Shown in pieces: positions 56,949-64,000 of a stretch of DNA of 64,000 nucleotides. This stretch comes from Alnus glutinosa (taxonomy: Eukaryota; Streptophyta; Magnoliopsida; Fagales; Betulaceae), in assembly GCF_958979055.1 (NCBI RefSeq), contig NC_084887.1, positions 27,581,544-27,645,543 on the forward strand, given 5' to 3'. How positions within the stretch are numbered: the first letter of the stretch is position 1; each line of letters starts with the position of its first letter. The notes beneath the pieces are model-generated. The model had not been told where the DNA came from and did not search any database. It saw nothing but the letters and a program-made list of their open reading frames with translations. The position numbers were made by a program, and so were the translations under genes.

Positions 56949-59671
56949 AGATAACTTTACAAAAGGGTATCGACCGTTTAGAAAAAATGGTACTGAACTT
57001 TCAAACGTCTCAAATCAGGGTATCTAAGTTTTCAAACGTCTCAATAAAGGATAATCTGTTAGGATTTGCTGTTAAATCCTGCCAAAATTTTCAAAATACT
57101 CTTGTGTTTATTTTTTATAAAAAATTTCAAAGTATCAAACATAAATATTTTTGTAAATTCCGTTAAATTCTAACTAACACCTAAATCCTAGCATTTTTTT
57201 TTTCCTAAAAAAGAATAAGGGTATTTTGTGACATTTGACAGGATTTAACAACAAATCATAACGGATTATCCTTTATCGAGACATTTGGAAACTTGAATGT
57301 CTTAATTTGAGACATTTGAAAATTCAATATCATTTTTTTTTCTTCGAGGAAACTTCACAAAAAGGTATTAAACTATAGCGTTTTTTCAATTAAGGATACC
57401 GATATAGCAAAACGTTCAATTGAGTGTATGAATTTATCAAAACCGTTCAATGTAGGGTATTCCGTCACCCTCCGTCCTAAATCGATAACGGAACCCAAAA
57501 CACGTGCCTTTCACGTGATATCTTAGCCTCGAACTACCACTTTTGCCCCTATGAGGAACGTGACCCGTTTTGCCTCTCACTTCACTCTCCCTGGTTCAAT
57601 CTCCATTTCTCTTAGACTTCTTCTCTCTCTCTCTCTTTCTTTCTCACACACACACAAAAGAGGTGGAGGAAAAAGCAAAGAAGGTGAAGAAGGCTCTACC
57701 AGCGTCTTGGTTTCTCGGTCGTTCCTAGTGGTGTGGCTGTCGGCAAGTTCTGTGCTGCTTCTTGGTTTATTTTCGGCCGGTTCTGCGGTGGTGAACAGGA
57801 ACAATTTCTGAAGTTTTTGGTTCCTTGTTCCGTTGCTTTGCTTTCTGGGTCGAGGGTATTAGCGTGGACGTGTTTTTGGTCGTGGCTTCATTTCATGGAT
57901 GTTTTTTTTTTTTTTTTTTGAAATAAAATCATATAATAATGCGGAAAACAAGATCCATCTTTAAGGTTTCGTGCTTCTAAACCAAACTCATCAACACAAA
58001 AATTTGAAAAGTTCCCACAAAAGAGTTTTAATATTTGAATAATGTCTAGAAGTCTCAGGAGGAATTTCTCTAGGCCTTCGCCACTAGGTACTCAAACGCA
58101 ACATCTTTGCCATAGAGTTTCCTGTAGACCGCATCAAAGGTCCCCAACTTGTACTCAGTGTTGTTTCGTTCCTTAGGGTCGAAGCGATCTACTGCTGCGA
58201 GAGAGTGAAAAGCCTTAAAGTTTGTCTCTAGTCATGGACGTGTTTGCATGGGGTGGACATGTGCTTCTATGCGAAGCACCACTGACGGCAAGGCAGTGAC
58301 TTGCAATCCAACAGAGTTGACCTCATGCATATCGACGAAGAAAACAAAGGTGACTGCCGGTGGCAGAGAGTTAAGACCAGCTCTGGCAGCTCCCCAAAAT
58401 CTCTCTTACGTCCCCTCAGAGGATGCTCCACCCAAAAATACAACAGATTTCTCTCTTTCCTTCGTATCATCACTGCCCTCTTCATCTGTATCATCACTAT
58501 TACTTCCACCAAATTTTTGGAAACTTACAATGCTATAAGGGGCGTGTTTTATCACCACGTGGGAAACCATCACATATACTTTGTTTTACTCTGTTTATGG
58601 AAGTTAAAACAGAGGAAGCTCATTAACAGTTATCTCCTAGCTGCAAGTCAATCTCCTTCTTCTTGTCAGGGTTCTTAAATGTCTCATTTACAACATGATC
58701 AACATCTGAGCGCCAAAGCCCAATCCCAAGTTTCCAAATAAACTGCATTCGGCGACCCAGTACACGGTGGCAATGCACATGAGAAACTACGGGAAAAGAA
58801 AAACGGCACTCATTTTCTTCTTGTCAAAAGTTAAAGGGTCAAACCATCCTTGGCTTTTGGCAGAAAGAAAGCAGGGCTTGCTAAGTTGCAGCATGTTTGG
58901 AGATCTTTCATGTTTTCCTTGGGGTTTTTCAATCAAGGACCTACGCACGGGAAGGATACTCATGGAAGCTAGGACCAGTTAGAGATAATTTGTATCTTAT
59001 ACCAGTGCGGGAGCGGCAACCGGACTTCGCCGACGACAATCACTGAGGCAACAACAGAACCTACTGACAACCATAATGATGTCAAAGCCCAACAAAAAGA
59101 AACACCACAACAGCCACGAGGTGGTTCTGCTGTCAACCACGATACCAACGACGGTGATGGCAACGACATCCCAACTACCACGGTGAATCGGTGATGATAG
59201 CGAAGGACAGGCTTGGAGTGTTGGCAATGCTATGCTCAACAGGGATGGGTGGATCAAGTTGTGTGATGAACTGACTATCATCAGACCATGGTAGCGAGTT
59301 CGTACCTTTTGAGGGGCGAACAGGAAGAACTTGATTTGATGGGCGAACATGACCAAACAAAGGGGCGGGCATTTTATAAGTTTTGTCTTTTATGTATGTT
59401 TTAGCATTTTCTTAAGGGGTATAACAGGAAGAATGCCATTAAGATATCACGTGAAACACACATGTTTTTGGTTCTGTCATCAATTTAGAACGGAGGGTGA
59501 CAGAATACCCTATATTGAACAGTTTTGATAAATTCATACACTCAATTGAATGTTTTGCTATAACGGTACCCTTAATTGAAAAAAACGCTATAGTTTGATA
59601 CCCTTTTGCGGAGTTTCCTTTTTTTTTTTCAAAACGACCGATAATTCGATACCTTCTTATGAACTTATCTA
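56949..59671. mobile_element. Outer MULE-like element, interrupted by a second element
   Basis: The left arm (about 56949-57080: agataactttacaaaagggtatcga, tcaaacgtctcaa, aaaggataatctgttaggattt) pairs with a right arm split in two: 57235-57342 and 59622-59671 (ccgataattcgataccttc...cttatct). Removing 57343-59621 rejoins the right arm, so this element was there first. The inner part without the insertion is only about 150 bp. Confidence 0.75.
57343..59621. mobile_element. Inner Pack-MULE-like element carrying gene fragments
   Basis: Arms of about 200 bp: left GGAAACTTCACAAAAAGG...caattgagtgtatgaatttatcaaaac...cctccgt, right the reverse complement (gagtttcc end near 59620). It is flanked by ttttttttc on both sides, a possible but low-complexity 9-bp duplication. 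Its 1.85-kb inside is GC-richer and looks host-derived: a minus-strand 50-codon terminus at 58219-58070 ([18 protein letters not shown]... [10 protein letters not shown] stop), a plus-strand piece near 58290-58315 resembling a lipid-transfer protein (AVTCNPTELTSC), and a minus-strand coding-like piece at 58640-58740. None is a complete gene. No transposase seen, so it is non-autonomous. Confidence 0.7.
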
Positions 59672-60336
59672 TTTTTTTTTTTATACAACATTTTTTTTTT
59701 ACAAATTCACCTTTAAATTTGTGAAATCCGACTTGCCTGTAGAGACAGTTATTTCGAGTGAAATTTAATCCAAGATCTCTAAACGCATTTATCCTTCCCC
59801 AGATTTCTATCCAAATAAGCCATTGAATTAGAATTTGCTTAGCATACAGAGAAGAGATTGGAAATTGTGATCTTATAGCTAGTTGATAGTTCCCTTAGAG
59901 TTTGAGAGCATAAATAAGTGTCATCACAAGAATTCAGATATTTTTCCAAGCTTTGCGGGCACACGTGCAATTAAGGCGCAGCAAGCCCAATCCGCGGCTT
60001 AAAACATGTGGATATCTCTTACAAGTTACGAAGCTTTAAGATCTTCTAAAATGTGAGAGCCTGCACGTTTTCTTATCTTTAAGTCCCATTTCTCAGCTCC
60101 GTCTCCTTTCTCAGAAGCTAGAAGAACCAGAGGTAATACCCCAAAAGCTAATCTCTTTACTGGGTCTGTCACAGCTCTAGCAAGCGTTTCTCTCTTTTGC
60201 CGTTTATTGTTCTTCCAATATTCACCCTTTTGTCTGCTTTTTGGTTTTAATGGTGGAAGAATCTCGTATAATAAGTTCATACAGTTAGTGGGTGATGTTA
60301 GTTTTATAGATTGCCACTGCTGTGCAGCAGAAGTAG
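59672..60336. other. FTSHI3 upstream region and leader
   Basis: No gene. Contains the likely promoter of FTSHI3; the leader is probably within 60090-60336 (a CT-rich stretch, cagctccgtctcctttctcag, at 60095). No TATA box I would defend. Confidence 0.45.
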
Positions 60337-61449
60337 ATGGCTTGTTTTTCTGTAATTTGCAACAACGGGTTTCGTATTTCTCTAGAGAAAGTGGGAGTTC
60401 GCGGTGGAAAAACCAAGTCTTTATCTAGATGTAGAGGTTTTTGTCGTAGTTCATCTGAGTTTCCCTCCCGGGGGTTCTATAAATGTTGCAAATCTCAACT
60501 TGGGTTGTCCTGGAACAATAAGCTTAGTTCCTTGATTAGGGGAAATAGTGGCTTGGGCTTTTACAATTGTTGCGATAAATCTAAACGTGCATTGTCTTGT
60601 AACAATGTAATTGAGCCACTGAGGAGTGGAAACACTGGAGATAAACAGACCCACTTGGGTAAAAGAGAGAATGGTTATGGGAGATTGAGAAAGAGGTTCT
60701 CATTAAGATTACGCCCGAGGTTTAGGTTATTAAGAATAAGACTGAAAATGGTTTCAATTAGGTCAATTTTAAATGATATTGGAATGTTTTTGCGGAAGAA
60801 CATAAGACAACTGGCACTTGCAACTTCAATTTCTATTGCACTGGGGACATGCTATTTGTTTTTGAAATTATCAGCATTGCCAGCTCCAAGAGTTGTTCCT
60901 TACTCAGACTTGATATTGAGCCTTCAAGATGGGTCTGTTACTAAGGTTTTACTTGAAGAGGGATCTCGTCGAATATTTTATAATACAAACTTGCAGAGTA
61001 CTGCAAATGCTGAAACATCACATGGGGAACCACCACTAATAAATGTTGAAACTGAGAATGGATCTGATAAGGTTGCAACAGATGATGGTTCAAGAACCAG
61101 CCAAGCACCGAATGTAAGTGTATTGAAAAGATTTTCAAGGACTAGAGCTTCTAACCCGGAGTGGCAGTATTTGGCGAGAAAAATCGATCATGATGAAAAA
61201 TTTCTCCTTAGTTTGATGAGAGAGAAGGGAATTACATATAGTTCGGCCCCTCAATCAATGTTGACTTCGATGAGGAGTACTTTGATAACTGTGATAGCTC
61301 TTTGGATTCCTCTGATTCCTTTGATGTGGCTTCTTTATCGGCAACTTTCTGCTGCTAATAGCCCAGCAAGAAAGCGGCAACCTAATAATCAGATGATTGG
61401 GTTTGATGATGTGGAGGGTGTTGATAGTGCTAAGGTGGAGCTTATGGAG
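60337..61449 (+). CDS. FTSHI3, first coding exon (gene continues past the window)
   Basis: First exon of an inactive-type FtsH homologue, FTSHI3 (At3g02450 type), 371 codons ending in phase 0 at ELME|GTAAG. FTSHI proteins are chloroplast envelope AAA-ATPases that lack the zinc-protease motif; several act in plastid protein import/biogenesis. The N-terminus (residues 1-50) is rich in Ser, Arg and Cys with few acids, fitting a plastid transit peptide. Membrane segments are at about 159-179 (QLALATSISIALGTCYLFLKL) and 315-334 (TLITVIALWIPLIPLMWLLY). IGFDDVEGVDSAKVEL (354-369) is the entry to the AAA domain; the Walker motifs must lie in exon 2. No second exon is visible up to 64000, so intron 1 exceeds 2.5 kb. 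It is the outer member of the conserved gene block. Confidence 0.92.
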
Positions 61450-63418
61450 GTAAGATTTATTCGTTGAAGTTACATCAAATGCATAAATCCTGTCCTTAAT
61501 TCATACTGTTGAGACTGTAGATTTCTTATTTGATAAGACATAGTTGCATTGGTAACTTATTGCAAAGTTGATGGTTAGGAGGTATGACAGAGTTTTTTTC
61601 CCCTTATCTTAGAGATTTTTGTGCCTGATTAAAACTGTCAGATACTCCAAAATGGCTAGCAAGCCCCCCAGCATATAGGCTCTTACTCATGATTCACTTT
61701 TAGGACCTCTAGAATTTTTGAGTCTATTGAATATGTACTTATATGTGTGTGCCACTTTTGAGATTATTTAGTATGCATTATTTAATGTCAAAAAAAAAAA
61801 AAAAATGAAGTACAAAGAATTATGCAAGGTGCTACTAAAGTACTGATACTCTACTTTATTTGGCATTGTTCATATAAAATATTTAAGTTGTTGTGGAAAC
61901 TAGAATGGGAATATCTTAATATTCTTTGATTTTGAGTCTGGATGAGCAACTTCTTCAGATTCAGTTAATCCTGTATGTCCAAACACAAAAGACGCAGAAT
62001 TGGAGAGTTGTCTATATTGGCTCATCTTTTAATTTCAGGTATCGACTCCTAGAGTAGGTTTAAGAACCTATTGGCCGTTAATGAAGTCCCTCTGAGTAGT
62101 TACACTAGGTTACCAACATTTGCCTCCTTGGAACAGGGTTGGTAGTTCTTAAATTGTAAAATCTGACAGATCATTGAATCATAAACTAACATTCATAGCA
62201 CGTACATATAGGATTAGCTTCTAATAGAAAATTAGTCTTTGCAAAAGAAATCACTTTTTAAATATCTGTGGATAACAGGGACTTAGTTGATTATCTTCTT
62301 ATGCATTGTGCTGCATTGAAACTGATTTTACAAGCAGTTTGTGCAATGCTGACATTTAAAATTTTTCTCTCAGTTCTGTGATGGCTGCCAATTTCATTAT
62401 CCTCCAGTCATGATACTATCTGCAAAATAAAATATATTTTCTCAAGTGAAATAATATAAAACAATTTCTAGTGATCATCATCTTGAATTGTGTCATGTCC
62501 TTCTAATGTCCATACATGCCTGTAACAACCACCTTTTCAAATTCTAGATTCTTATTCAAACTTCAGCCTGACTTTGGACTGCCTGCAAGAAAATAATCTA
62601 AACTGAAAAATGCTGTTACCGGTCTGTAATGTTTCAGGAGAGAGGGAAAGAAAGGGGGGGGGGTGGGGGCACGACTGGTTAAACTATTGTTTTGGTGATT
62701 TAGTTTGAAATACATTTCTTGTTCTCATTATATTAAATTTTATTTTTCTTTTCTGCAACTTTGTTTTTATGTGTACCAAGCATAGTTAATTATTCAATGC
62801 GGTGATTTCCTGTGTTCTAAAACAATTGACATTTCCCAGGTTAATTTAAATTCCTTTGGTGTAATGGTACAATGCTCCTAATTGTTTTTCATTGTTTTTA
62901 TTTATTTTATTTGTTTTCTTTCTCCCCATCTAAAAAGTAAGAAGATGAAACATGAAAAATGATATGTTAAGGTAAAAAATGGTCAACTTCAAAATTTCAC
63001 TTGAAACATAGTAACTTGGATTCAGTTAAAATCCGTAGGACAGATTGGAGTGAAAATGACTGGAGCTTGAGTTTTGAGATCTTTTCCTTTTCTCTTTATA
63101 ATCTTCAGAGGATATAGGCTTAGGATTTGAATTGTTTGAGTGAAAATCTAATTAAATTGCTGGATTCAGAGATCCCATGATAGGATCTACCAAATTGAAG
63201 TATAAAATCTAAAACTGAACTCTTAACTACTTTAAATTCTGTGTAGTGCACCAGAGGAAACCCCAATTCAGAAACTTATAGGTTTAAGAGACACCTCGAA
63301 TATATGGAGTACAAATTCAAGGGGATTCAGCATTTAAAAAAGAGTTAAAAAGTTTGAGTTGAAATTTACTCGCCTTTTATTGCTTCTAGATCATTGTTAA
63401 TTTTTCTTCTGAGAATGG
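61450..63418 (+). other. FTSHI3 intron 1, first part
   Basis: AT-rich intron DNA with an A15 run (61790), a G9/GGGTGGGGG run (62656-62670) and no recognisable exon; in particular nothing resembling the Walker A segment of the AAA domain. Confidence 0.7.
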
Positions 63419-64000
63419 TGTTGGGGATCATGCGCTAATCAAAGTATGCGCAGCGGAATACCGATCCCAAAAAAAATTTCTTCAAGATAAACAAGGTTAG
63501 ATTAATTAAACTAACATGTTCAGGGTACTTACAATCGAAATCGGCCTCTCCTAGGCTACTAGGGCCAGTTGATTTTAGTTGATTTGCCCCTTGCATGTTG
63601 AATGGTGAAGAACGTGTTCTTCGATGACTGAATATGATCGTGCGTGTGGACTCACAACTTAAAGTAGTAAATTAGTAAATAATGCTCTACTATATTCCTC
63701 TATTTATAGACTTGGATTTACACTCATGATAGGGTTATGAGATAAGAAAGAGTAGTAGCATAAATAGGATTGGAGTCATAGGAGAACTACAATTCCAATC
63801 CCTATTATTTAGGTTGCATAGATAGGATATGAGTCATTGGAGGAATGAAATTCCTCCTCCTTCCTAGTAGGGTGCACGGCCAAGTGGGAATGAAACACTC
63901 CCCTTGGTCATGCACCACACGTCCGTCCCATGCATATAAGACTAGGATTTTAATCCTAGCTTAATTGCTACTAATTTTTCAGCATGGACTTGGGTTTTAT
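63419..64000. mobile_element. LTR retrotransposon fossil, left end only in window
   Basis: Starts TGTTGGGGATCATGCGC at 63419 and has the look of a plant Copia-type LTR (gcagcggaataccgatccc; a TATA-like ctatttataga near 63708). It runs off the window, so whether it is a solo LTR or a whole element is unknown. It lies in FTSHI3 intron 1. Confidence 0.5.

Noticed and set aside
1-64000. tRNA, rRNA or other structured RNA genes
   Set aside because: I looked for tRNA-like B-box words (GGTTCGAATCC type) with a matching acceptor arm and found none; a tRNAscan and Rfam run would settle it.

Overview
The window is nuclear DNA of a dicot plant, probably a woody rosid. The basis is AT-rich intergenic DNA packed with TA/GA microsatellites and small inverted-repeat transposons, GT-AG spliced genes, and proteins that match Arabidopsis gene families closely. 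The species cannot be fixed from the sequence; LINE and MITE styles make Fagales plausible, but that is inference.

Layout. (1) 1-5563: repeats only. (2) 5564-7531 (-): a mitochondrial-type PPR gene (At3g02490/At5g15980 type). (3) 7532-11493: a string of MITEs. (4) 11176-19970: a tandem duplication of about 3 kb per copy, each carrying a 67-aa KIN/LEA-like stress gene (-) and an unidentified coding remnant; the copies are broken up by later transposon insertions. (5) 20431-22212 (-): PPR gene of At5g38730 type, head-to-head with (6) 23671-30075 (+): RRP7, a nine-exon rRNA-processing gene. (7) 29366-43396: a second tandem duplication of an [RRP7 3' end - SAMDC - SAMDC promoter] unit. The left unit keeps the RRP7 end but has only shreds of SAMDC, with an intact TMEM230-like gene (32268-33091, -) between the shreds. 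The right unit has an orphan RRP7 last exon and an intact SAMDC gene (38577-39668, -) with its conserved tiny and small upstream ORFs. (8) 45376-54372 (-): an eight-exon Rab-GAP (TBC) gene of PAM1 type. (9) 55805-59671: MULE-like elements, one nested in another and apparently carrying gene fragments. (10) 60337 onward (+): first coding exon of FTSHI3, with the rest beyond the window and an LTR element in its first intron.

Gene content and order FTSHI3 - TBC - SAMDC - KIN - PPR match, as I recall the Arabidopsis map, At3g02450-At3g02490 and its paralogous block At5g15930-At5g15980. The RRP7/PPR pair matches At5g38720/At5g38730. So the window looks like a conserved eudicot block with a second conserved pair and a TMEM230 gene in the middle.

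The genes do not form one pathway: they cover organelle RNA metabolism (PPRs), ribosome biogenesis (RRP7), polyamine synthesis (SAMDC), vesicle traffic (TBC, TMEM230), stress protection (KIN) and chloroplast protein import/quality control (FTSHI3). I found no credible sign of a wholly new system. The most informative features are the two local duplications with their empty-site evidence, the broken and partly inverted SAMDC relic, a homopolymer frameshift in RRP7, a GC-AG intron, and the nested, gene-fragment-carrying MULE.
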